This document shows positions 51,580-57,908 of a stretch of DNA of 64,000 nucleotides, piece after piece. Below the pieces are notes generated by a model that saw only the letters and a list, made by a program, of their open reading frames with translations, did no database searches and was not told the origin of the DNA. Position 1 is the first letter of the stretch. Every line of letters begins with the position of its first letter. Location of the stretch: the NCBI GenBank assembly GCA_045654205.1, contig JAZOMZ010000002.1:1-64000 (forward strand), read 5' to 3'. Both the position numbers and the translations under genes were made by a program. Source of the DNA: Enterocola sp045654205. Lineage in GTDB: Bacteria > Bacteroidota > Bacteroidia > Bacteroidales > Paludibacteraceae.

Positions 51580-52508
51580 ATGAAAGATATAAACTTTGGA
51601 GCATTTGAATCGCTTTATGACTTCTACACAGCATTCCCTAATGAGGAAACATGTATTGCATATCTTGAAAAGGTCTTATGGCCCAATGGCGTTATATCAC
51701 CTTATGATGTAAGTTCCAAGGTGTACAAGCATGGCGATGGTTCTTACCGCTGTAAGAATACGGGTAAGAATTTCAATGTCCGTATTGGAACAATCTTTGA
51801 GAATACCAAGATTACTTTGCGTAAATGGTTCCTTGCTATGTATTTCGTGGCTAATCACAAGAAAGGTATATCAGCCACCCAACTTTCTTCGGATATAGGT
51901 GTTACTTTAAAAACTGCGTGGTTTCTTCTCCAGAAAGTACGCAGAACATTGCATCGTGGAGTACATAGAATCAAACTTGACGGTGAAGTTGAATTAGATG
52001 AAACTTTCGTTGGTGGCAAGAATAAGAATCGTCACGCAAATAAGAAAGCAAAGAAATGCCAAGGCAGAGCATTCGTTGATAAAGTTCCTGTTATGGGTAT
52101 GCTTGAGCGTGGCGGAAATGTGGTTTGCAAGGTTGTAAACGACACTTCTGTTCGTTCTCTTACACCGCCCATACTTAGAACCATAAAACGCAGTGCAACG
52201 CTCTATACTGATGAATGGTATGGATATGATAAGGTGCGAAAAATTTATCATACAGAAATGGTTGACCATGGGAAAGGTCTATACGTAAATGGCAATGCAT
52301 ATACTAATAGCATTGAAGGTTTTTGGGGAATTATTGCAAACGTCCAATAAATGGAATTTATAATAACATTAGTCGTAAATATTTGCAAAGATACTTTGAT
52401 GAGTTTTGCGTACGCTATAACCACCGCAAAGTTTCTAATGCTCAGAGGTTTGAATTTATGATGTCAAACTCTAATATTCGTATAACTCAAAAGCAAATTG
52501 CAGCATAA
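51580..52508 (+). pseudogene. IS1595-family (ISXO2-like) transposase, frameshifted
   Basis: From ATG 51580: degenerate zinc-ribbon region (SSKVYKHGDGSYRCKNTGKN), then LRKWFLAMYFVANHKKGISA, first catalytic Asp in EVELDETFVGG, second in LYTDEWYGYDK, and NSIEGFWG at the third site. At about 52323-52330 the run GGGG lacks one G: frame 1 stops at 52350, while frame 2 continues as NYCKRPINGIYNNISRKYLQ to the stop at 52508. One extra G would restore the family C-terminus. The usual CPxC knuckle is also missing. Probably inactive unless frameshifting occurs. Confidence 0.85.
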
Positions 52509-52657
52509 TGAAGACAAAGAAAGATAAGCATTATATTCCGATTCTTGACCAACCCATAGAAGAATTAAAAAAGCCTATTGGGGAGAAAGTGGATTTTAAT
52601 GCTGTAATGAAGAAAGCCTTGTCCTATAATGTAAAGAAAAAGGGTGAAAAGAAATAA
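52508..52657 (+). CDS. Small basic ORF downstream of the transposase
   Basis: 49 residues; its ATG overlaps the transposase stop (TAATG), so it is translationally coupled. Product: HYIPILDQPIEELKKPIGEK, then VDFNAVMKKALSYNV and a Lys-rich end. Similar short ORFs often follow ISXO2-like transposases in Bacteroidota, to my recollection; role in transposition unknown. Confidence 0.6.
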   Translation: MKTKKDKHYIPILDQPIEELKKPIGEKVDFNAVMKKALSYNVKKKGEKK

Positions 52658-52721
52658 CAAAGTTTGCTAAAAAGCAAGATTAGCAGTTTGAGCACTTAAT
52701 CATTAGACTTTCATATATAAA

Positions 52722-52757
52722 AAGCGACAATTATCTGTAAATGATAAATTGTCGCTT
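52722..52757. terminator. Bidirectional terminator after the transposase unit
   Basis: Eleven-bp arms AAGCGACAATT / AATTGTCGCTT followed by AATTTTTAT; lies between the + strand transposase unit and the - strand membrane genes. Confidence 0.75.
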
Positions 52758-52771
52758 AATTTTTATACTTA

Positions 52772-52960
52772 TTAATTACTATTCTTGTTTTTACGTTCAA
52801 TTTCTTTTTTACGTAACCAAGCTATAAAGGGTGTAAATAATATAACAAAACCAATATAATACCAAATAGGTAATTTTAATTCTTGTATATCAGTAACTAT
52901 AAATATAGCAACACCACTTATTAATGACCAAAATAAGCCATAACCTAAATATTTTCCCAT
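52772..52960 (-). CDS. Small two-helix membrane protein (passenger)
   Basis: 62 residues: hydrophobic segments at about 6-24 and 31-48, then a basic tail (LRKKEIERKNKN). No family recognised. Starts three bases after the stop of the upstream membrane gene, so they form a unit. Confidence 0.6.
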   Translation of the reverse strand: MGKYLGYGLFWSLISGVAIFIVTDIQELKLPIWYYIGFVILFTPFIAWLRKKEIERKNKNSN

Positions 52961-52963
52961 ATT

Positions 52964-53332
52964 CTAATATCCCATTATTAATGAATTATGATAATTCCAA
53001 AACATCTGACGATGATACTCTTCTGCTAAACTATATCCAAATAAGATTTGAAGTACAAAAATAAATAATCCAACAAAAAGAATAACCCATCCTAATACAT
53101 CTGGGTCTATAATCTCAATTTCTTTTTTAGAATATGGTAATGTTTGAATTTCTTTAGGTTTAAGTTTCTTAGAAAGATAAAGGACTAAAAGACCGATTAA
53201 ACCTGTAAAGTAACAATTAATAAACCATAACCACCCCAATCGGTTACGTTTCTTTGCCATACCATAGGCAGGAATTGCGATAAGTATCGGGACTAACAGA
53301 CCGATAGCAATCATAATTTCATTTACTTTCAT
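52964..53332 (-). CDS. Three-helix membrane protein (passenger)
   Basis: 122 residues with hydrophobic segments at about 5-24, 33-54 and 80-100 and a loop containing KLKPKEIQTLPYSKKEIEI. No recognised family. Carried by the transposon with the 62-residue protein; could be an immunity, superinfection-exclusion or signalling pair, but nothing in sequence decides. Confidence 0.6.
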   Translation of the reverse strand: MKVNEIMIAIGLLVPILIAIPAYGMAKKRNRLGWLWFINCYFTGLIGLLVLYLSKKLKPKEIQTLPYSKKEIEIIDPDVLGWVILFVGLFIFVLQILFGYSLAEEYHRQMFWNYHNSLIMGY

Positions 53333-53388
53333 AATGGCGAATTTTACAAGGCTCTCCGTGGGCAGACGATTAGAGAAGTTTTTTTACA

Positions 53389-53559
53389 ATGTTACTTATA
53401 GAAAAAGAAAGTGGACTGCCATCCTGCTTCCTTGTAGGTATCACCAAACACCTGAATACACGCACGGATAGGCAGCCCACATATATGAGTTGCTCCGTAC
53501 CTCGTGTATTCTTTGTTTAATTTGGCGATTTTACAAGAAATGAGGCACTTTCTTTATAA
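53389..53559 (+). other. Structured region with a possible 43-codon ORF
   Basis: Outer arms TTATA..AAAGAAAGTG (about 53397-53413) / CACTTTCTTTATAA (53546-53559). Inside, GTGGACTGCCATCC (53411-53424) pairs with 53466-53480, and GAATACACG (53454-53462) in its loop pairs with CGTGTATTC (53503-53511), a pseudoknot-like layout. An ORF at 53389-53520 has 43 codons, the same number as in cassettes G and J, but no promoter or homolog, so it may be chance. Confidence 0.35.
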
Positions 53560-53610
53560 TATGTCTATGTATTGTCCTAAAAGACGATGTAAAGATACGG
53601 ATTTTTTTTG

Positions 53611-53618
53611 TAATTTTG
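53611..53618 (+). promoter_or_regulatory. -7 box of the zinc-ribbon gene
   Basis: TAATTTTG, 25 bases before ATG 53644. Confidence 0.5.
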
Positions 53619-53643
53619 CACTATAAACTCAAATTAGTAAAAT

Positions 53644-53814
53644 ATGCCGTATCAAATACAAGTTAAATGCAATCACTGCGGAAAAATCTCATATGTTACT
53701 TCAAATGGGAGTAGCAATGAAATTATAGATTTTAATTGTCCTTATTGTGGAAAACACGAATTGCTTGTTGCTTATGACCAAGAACTGGGTCATATTGACG
53801 ACAAACAAAACTAA
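53644..53814 (+). CDS. Small zinc-ribbon protein (56 residues)
   Basis: Product begins MPYQIQVKCNHCGKISYV and has a second knuckle in DFNCPYCGKHELLV: two CxxC pairs about 22 residues apart, a complete treble-clef zinc ribbon. Own promoter box. Its 3' end overlaps the opposite-strand gene at 53732-53941 by 83 bases. Possibly a transposon-borne regulator. Confidence 0.65.
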   Translation: MPYQIQVKCNHCGKISYVTSNGSSNEIIDFNCPYCGKHELLVAYDQELGHIDDKQN

Positions 53815-53941
53815 TAATTTCTCCTGATGGGAGTGATAGGATTTTCTCCACTAATTCAGATATTGCTTCTTTACCTATTGTTTTCTGAATAAAGTCCTCT
53901 AATTCCTCTCGTGAGTGAATGTCTTTAATATTTGAGTTCAT
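53732..53941 (-). CDS. Small hypothetical protein (passenger)
   Basis: 69 residues; helical N-terminal part (REELEDFIQKTIGKEAISEL, VEKILSLPSGEIIS). ATGA overlap with the 137-residue gene upstream supports translation. The last 27 codons overlap the zinc-ribbon gene on the other strand, so its C-terminus is less certain. Confidence 0.5.
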   Translation of the reverse strand: MNSNIKDIHSREELEDFIQKTIGKEAISELVEKILSLPSGEIISFVCRQYDPVLGHKQQAIRVFHNKDN

Positions 53942-54351
53942 TTCTTATCCTCCTTCAGCCATTTACTAAAATACTCTTGAAACTCTTTAAGATTATTGAA
54001 CTTACTATGGTCAAATTTTAAGCCAGTGATTTGTTCAAACCTTTCAATGACTAGCAAATCCACAAATGGGAATTTTAGATTCAACTCTTTCTCTGTGAAT
54101 ATATGCCCTTTCGTTTTTACTCCGTTACTGATAATCTTCATAAGATGTTTCAGAAGTGTGCTTGTCGCTGAGTTACAAGCAACCTCGCCACTTATACTGC
54201 TATCGCTAACAGAAAGTACTGATATCGGTCTTTCAATTGAGTAGAATGCTTCTGAGAAGTGTTGCTTGAAATTCCTATATCCTATAACACTTATATCATA
54301 TGAGTCATCTCCTTGTTCTTTCCAATCTATAATAATTCTTGATTCGTTCAT
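53938..54351 (-). CDS. Hypothetical protein (passenger)
   Basis: 137 residues, alpha/beta, no motif recognised (IIIDWKEQGDDSYDISVIGY at the start; FKQHFSEAFYSIERPISVLS). Soluble. First gene of a two-gene unit with the 69-residue protein. Between it and cassette G is TTGTTAAAT repeated twice (from 54353). Confidence 0.6.
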   Translation of the reverse strand: MNESRIIIDWKEQGDDSYDISVIGYRNFKQHFSEAFYSIERPISVLSVSDSSISGEVACNSATSTLLKHLMKIISNGVKTKGHIFTEKELNLKFPFVDLLVIERFEQITGLKFDHSKFNNLKEFQEYFSKWLKEDKK

Positions 54352-54462
54352 TTGTTAAATTCTTGTTAAATATTCATTTTTTTTATAAAATTCGTATGCT
54401 TGCCTGTTATTATATGAAAAAAATAAAAATCAACACTATGACAAAGCAGACAAAATTAATCA

Positions 54463-54594
54463 ATGGAAAAGGATTTAAAAAGTCTAATCAAAGACCAGAA
54501 AATTCAAGTTAAATTAGGAACGTTCTATTGTACTCATGATAATAAAGGTAACGTCAAATGGTACATAGAACAAATCCTAATCCCTAAATATTAA
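54463..54594 (+). CDS. Cassette G mini-protein (43 residues)
   Basis: Arms AACACTATGACA (54432-54443) with GCAGAC (54446-54451) pair with GTCTGC (54595-54600) and TGTCATAGTGTT (54608-54619). Product MEKDLKSLIKDQKIQVKLG.. ending KWYIEQILIPKY, homologous to cassette J over its length with mainly synonymous or conservative changes and equal length of 43 residues. The stop lies just before the 3' arm. No known family. Confidence 0.65.
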   Translation: MEKDLKSLIKDQKIQVKLGTFYCTHDNKGNVKWYIEQILIPKY

Positions 54595-54681
54595 GTCTGC
54601 TAAAAAATGTCATAGTGTTTTATTTAAGTTAAAGAAAAAAACAAGCAAGACATATGAATAGAGAACATCATCAAGATATAC

Positions 54682-54777
54682 ATGACTTCATACCAAGAAG
54701 TCATAGTGTGGAAAGGTTGGTTCTACACTGAAAGTAGTCTTATGTATGGTGCGTTGATAAAACGCATTAGAATCTAA
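54682..54777 (+). CDS. Cassette H mini-protein (31 residues)
   Basis: Arms 54644-54664 (AGCAAGACAT..AATAGAGA) / 54785-54806 (TCTCTATT..ATGTCTTGCT) pair over about 19 bp. Product MTSYQEVIVWKGWFYTESSL then MYGALIKRIRI; the KGWF..YG..IKRIR pattern is shared with B and D although they lie 4 kb away across the transposase. Confidence 0.65.
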   Translation: MTSYQEVIVWKGWFYTESSLMYGALIKRIRI

Positions 54778-54837
54778 AATCAACTCTCTATTCGTAATGT
54801 CTTGCTCTCTTCTATGACTATATCATTCATTTACTGA

Positions 54838-54921
54838 TTAGAGTTCGTTTACAGTTACTTTGACTATTCACCTAAACACGGATGGTCAGTAGTGGCTGTA
54901 TATCGTAAAGTGTTTGAATAG
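54838..54921 (+). CDS. Cassette I mini-ORF without a standard start
   Basis: Encodes LEFVYSYFDYSPKHGWSVVA then VYRKVFE, matching cassettes A and C, but has no in-frame ATG, GTG or TTG after the stop at 54835. Short arms CTATGA (54812-54817) / TCATAG (54929-54934). It follows cassette H directly, as D follows C, and both D and I share TTCATTTAC just upstream. Confidence 0.4.
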   Translation, partial: LEFVYSYFDYSPKHGWSVVAVYRKVFE

Positions 54922-54999
54922 ATAAAAATCATAGCCTTCTTGTTTAAGTAACTCTGAGATAAAAAAATAGCACTATGACCAAGCATACAAAATCTATCA

Positions 55000-55131
55000 A
55001 TGGAAAAGGAATTAAAATGTCTCATCAGAGACAAGAAAATTCAAGTTAAATTGGGACAACTCAAACACTCCAAGGATAAGGCTGGCAACGAAACTTGGAG
55101 CATTGAGCAAGTTCCAGTGATTAAAGAATAA
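55000..55131 (+). CDS. Cassette J mini-protein (43 residues)
   Basis: The longest stem: 5' arm 54956-54987 (GAGATA, TAGC, CTATGACCAAG, CATA) and 3' arm 55133-55162 (TATGC, CTTGGTCATAG, GCTA, TATCTC). Product MEKELKCLIRDKKIQVKLG.. with ETWSIEQVPVIKE at the end, paralog of G. The ORF stop falls between ORF and arm as in the other cassettes. Confidence 0.65.
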   Translation: MEKELKCLIRDKKIQVKLGQLKHSKDKAGNETWSIEQVPVIKE

Positions 55132-55189
55132 TTATGCCTTGGTCATAGTGGCTATTTATCTCTAATTGCAATAACTCTGTAAAGAAAAA

Positions 55190-55229
55190 GTGGCGTACCC
55201 TTTGTTCATTTAGGGTGCGCCACTCTTTT
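55190..55229. terminator. Terminal hairpin just inside the right transposon end
   Basis: GTGGCGTACCCT (55190-55201) / AGGGTGCGCCAC (55212-55223), 12 bp with one G-T, flanked by AAAAA and TCTTTTT. Adjacent to the right inverted repeat; would block transcription into or out of the element. Confidence 0.75.
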
Positions 55230-55254
55230 TAGGGTAAAGTCATATAAACTCACC
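55230..55254. repeat. Right terminal inverted repeat of the transposon
   Basis: Inverted copy of the left end, ending ATATAAACTCACC. Confidence 0.92.
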
Positions 55255-55262
55255 TTCTCTAA
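55255..55262. repeat. Target-site duplication, right copy
   Basis: TTCTCTAA, identical to 50089-50096. Confidence 0.9.
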
Positions 55263-55421
55263 AGCAGTGCAATCTGAAAAAGCGTTTGAACGTATCTGCG
55301 TTACGCTAGCAGGAATCACCACTTCATTTAATTCACTGCATCCATCAAAAGCCCAATCTGGAATCTCTGTTGTACCTTCCGGAATAATACATACACCATC
55401 TTTTATTTCGTATTCTGCCAT
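55263..55421 (-). pseudogene. 5' part of the transposon-split BspA-like LRR gene
   Basis: From ATG 55421: CIIPEGTTEIPDWAFDGCSE, NEVVIPASVTQIRSNAF and SDCTALEK, a BspA/LRR_5 start, up to the transposon edge. Reading then runs into the transposon and stops at 55206 after adding VSLYDFTLKRVAHPK, giving a 71-residue fragment. Excision would join LEK to IVVEEGN of the 3' part. It retains its promoter (TATATTTG at 55453-55446). Confidence 0.85.
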
Positions 55422-55445
55422 AAAATTTTGTATTCTGATTACTTA

Positions 55446-55453
55446 CAAATATA
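55446..55453 (-). promoter_or_regulatory. -7 box of the split LRR gene
   Basis: TATATTTG on the minus strand, about 25 bases before ATG 55421. Confidence 0.55.
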
Positions 55454-55494
55454 GAAATTTTACTAAAAAATTAAAGATTCAACAACACGAAAAA

Positions 55495-55520
55495 CTCAGA
55501 AAAGTTAGTCCTTTTCTGAG
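55495..55520 (-). terminator. Terminator of the membrane-LRR gene
   Basis: Ten-bp arms CTCAGAAAAG / CTTTTCTGAG, 26 bases after the stop at 55547. Confidence 0.75.
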
Positions 55521-55546
55521 CCTTGTAGTTATAAGTAATTGTATTT

Positions 55547-56368
55547 TTATAATACCACTGGTGTACCATAAAAATTTCTTTTATTTTGTGGCATTTTGTG
55601 TAGTCTAATTAGATCTTCTGTCCAATCATTCCAGACTAATTTAGTTAACTGTGTTTTATAATTGTCATAATATTCTTCCAACACATAAATATCTAAACCT
55701 ACTGGATTGTGAGCCAATCTTTGAATATCTAAATTTTTGGCATACACATAAACTTCGCATTCCATTTCTTCACCAAAGTCCAATGGAAATCTAATAGAAC
55801 GCACTGAATTTGGAATATAAAGTTCATTTAAATCACACGCACATAAGAAAGACTTTTCTACCACTTCTACCCCTTGAGGGATAACAAAACGAGTAAGTGG
55901 CATGTTCATAAATTTAACCATGTACTCTGGCAATACTTTCAATTTTGTAACTTTAGAAAAATCTAATTCTTCTATATCATACTGTTCTGTAATTGCACAT
56001 GTTGCTATTTCTTTCAACGAAGCTGAGAAAATTACTTTTCTTAGACCTTCATAACCAGAAATACTTTTGAAGTCAATTATTTCTACTCCTTCATTAATAG
56101 TTAGAACTCCATTTTCAAAGACTGCATCTAACTCTTGAACTAGATCATCATCACTTATAAACATTTCTGGTTCTTTAAATTCTTCTAGAGTCTTTTTTGA
56201 TTTTCCTTTTTTATTAGACCCCAAAGTCTCTTTATAGAAAAGAGCTGCAGCCACTCCCCACAATACCCATGGAAGTAAACCTGCACATGGAAAGTTTAAG
56301 AGTTCCGCCTCTACTAAACCATAAAACATCGCTCCTAAAAGAATTATAACTGTAATTAACCCTACCAT
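55547..56368 (-). CDS. Membrane-anchored leucine-rich-repeat protein
   Basis: 273 residues: two hydrophobic segments in the first 45 (LITVIILLGAMFYGLVEA, LLPWVLWGVAAALFYKE), a charged linker, then LRR_5-like repeats at about 85-215 (LRKVIFSASLKEIATCAITE, LTRFVIPQGVEVVEKSFLCA, LNELYIPNSVRSIRF). Protein-interaction role likely. Last gene of the minus-strand protease cluster, 16 bases after the metalloprotease gene. Confidence 0.7.
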   Translation of the reverse strand: MVGLITVIILLGAMFYGLVEAELLNFPCAGLLPWVLWGVAAALFYKETLGSNKKGKSKKTLEEFKEPEMFISDDDLVQELDAVFENGVLTINEGVEIIDFKSISGYEGLRKVIFSASLKEIATCAITEQYDIEELDFSKVTKLKVLPEYMVKFMNMPLTRFVIPQGVEVVEKSFLCACDLNELYIPNSVRSIRFPLDFGEEMECEVYVYAKNLDIQRLAHNPVGLDIYVLEEYYDNYKTQLTKLVWNDWTEDLIRLHKMPQNKRNFYGTPVVL

Positions 56369-56384
56369 AATAATTATTTTTTAA

Positions 56385-57686
56385 TTAAAGAATTATTGTA
56401 TCATTCTCACATGGTACTATTAATTCACCTTTTGTATTTATCACACCCCACTTTCCAGCACTGTTTTTTACAGCAGCTCTACCATTTCTAAAGGCACGAA
56501 TATCTTCATAATCCAAATTAAATTGAATTACTACATTATTATTCATATCAATTGCACCATAACGACCATCTTTTTTAGCAATAGTTATGTTATTTTCAAA
56601 AGAATAAATGTAGTCATATTCTACAGGTATTTGTTCTTTGCCGTACAAATTGATAAAACCGTATAAATAACCTTTTTCTTGATCCAAACGCACCATGCAC
56701 AAACCATCTTCTCCAAAAGACCAGAATGAATCATATTCTTTAAATCCATCTATTCTTTGTAGTGTTAATGCATCAAGTAAATAGAATTTTTCAAATCTAT
56801 TTTTTACTGCAATCCAGTTTGCATTAAATACACGTTTAAAACATTCTGGTAGTTTTATATATCTATCCCAAGACTCTTTTATTAAACATGCAATATCATA
56901 ATTAAATAACACCTTTATTGCCATCCATTGATCTGCATCATCAGAATAACGCTTATACAAGTCCCAACCTGCTGCATAACCATCTCCTTGATTCTCTACA
57001 AAACGCTGAATAAAATAGTTTACTTTATTAGGCGTCTTATCTAAAATCTTAAGCGCAATATAGTTAGCATAAGCCTCTTCATAAAATCTATATACATAAT
57101 CGTTTTTATATGAGAATTTTGTTTCTGGATATATACCGTAAACTTGCACATCCATAAGTGCATGAGCCATTTCATGAAACAACACTTTATCAAATAAGCA
57201 ATAAATATTATCACGTAATCTTTCATTTGGTTTAGAAAGATTCTTAGCTGTTTCTTTTATTTTATCTACCCAAATAAATATTTTTCTTGGCACAAGCATT
57301 CCACTATCATCTGCATAATATGCTCCTAACAAATCCCTAATTTCTATCTTATTAGGCTCATTATTTTTTCTCAGACCTTCTTTATGCTCAAGCCACGAAT
57401 TTATATCAAAATCTTCACAAGACTCTACCATCATTGAATTTGGAACCTGTATTAAGCAGTTATTTTGAGGCACATTAACATACTCTCCTTCCATTGTAGA
57501 TTCAACAAGAAATACTGGTATTTTGCTTAATAATTTTACAATATCATCTTTAGAGATTTTATTATTAGTAAATATTTTTACGAAATCACAACATAATTCC
57601 GCCATTTCATCCAAATAGCATCTATAATTGTAAAGAGGATCATACAAATCATTATATTTGCCTCTTGTTAAATCGAAAATTTTCAT
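56385..57686 (-). CDS. Gluzincin-like metalloprotease with WG repeats
   Basis: 433 residues. FHEMAHALMD gives an HExxH site (His171, Glu172, His175) and EEAYANYIAL about 30 residues later supplies a third ligand, the gluzincin pattern. Residues 300-433 carry WG (KWG) repeats such as GRYGAIDMNNNVVIQFN and GKWGVINTKGELIVPCE. No signal peptide, so probably intracellular. The substrate is unknown; next to a papain-like protein it suggests a proteolytic pathway. Confidence 0.65.
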   Translation of the reverse strand: MKIFDLTRGKYNDLYDPLYNYRCYLDEMAELCCDFVKIFTNNKISKDDIVKLLSKIPVFLVESTMEGEYVNVPQNNCLIQVPNSMMVESCEDFDINSWLEHKEGLRKNNEPNKIEIRDLLGAYYADDSGMLVPRKIFIWVDKIKETAKNLSKPNERLRDNIYCLFDKVLFHEMAHALMDVQVYGIYPETKFSYKNDYVYRFYEEAYANYIALKILDKTPNKVNYFIQRFVENQGDGYAAGWDLYKRYSDDADQWMAIKVLFNYDIACLIKESWDRYIKLPECFKRVFNANWIAVKNRFEKFYLLDALTLQRIDGFKEYDSFWSFGEDGLCMVRLDQEKGYLYGFINLYGKEQIPVEYDYIYSFENNITIAKKDGRYGAIDMNNNVVIQFNLDYEDIRAFRNGRAAVKNSAGKWGVINTKGELIVPCENDTIIL

Positions 57687-57908
57687 AATATTAAACTTAT
57701 TTGGTTATATAATTTTCTGTTTTATTAAATTATCTGTATACAATCTCAATTATATCTCTAATAATACGATTAGGAGACGTACTCTGTATCATCAGATTTA
57801 TATTCTATTTTTTCTATTTTATCAAACCAATCAAGTCTCTTTAAGCACTTCCTTATATCCTAATCATCACTCTCACTTGTTCTCTACTCTTCTATTTTTA
57901 AAACACAA
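57687..57908. other. Intergenic stretch of 222 bases
   Basis: Very A/T-rich and pyrimidine-rich. I find neither a TAnnTTTG box, nor a clear hairpin, nor a short ORF with support here. Confidence 0.4.

Larger units (their letters stand above)
50097..55254. mobile_element. 5158-bp IS1595-type transposon carrying mini-ORF cassettes
   Basis: Terminal inverted repeats of 25 bp at 50097-50121 and 55230-55254 agree at 23 positions (left end GGTAAGTTTATATGA.., right end GGTGAGTTTATATGA..) and are bracketed by TTCTCTAA duplications. Inside: seven cassettes, the transposase and its companion ORF, two small membrane proteins, a zinc-ribbon protein, a two-gene unit, four more cassettes and a terminal hairpin. 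Removing it plus one duplication copy restores the split LRR gene exactly. IS1595-family elements are known to carry passenger genes. Confidence 0.92.

Noticed and set aside
50164..55162. CRISPR array
   Set aside because: There is no constant repeat; the stems differ in each unit and the conserved parts are coding.
50097..55254. Group II intron or integron origin of the inserted region
   Set aside because: The GTGAG at the right edge is part of a 25-bp terminal inverted repeat with an 8-bp duplication; there is no reverse transcriptase, no integrase and no attC-like common stem.
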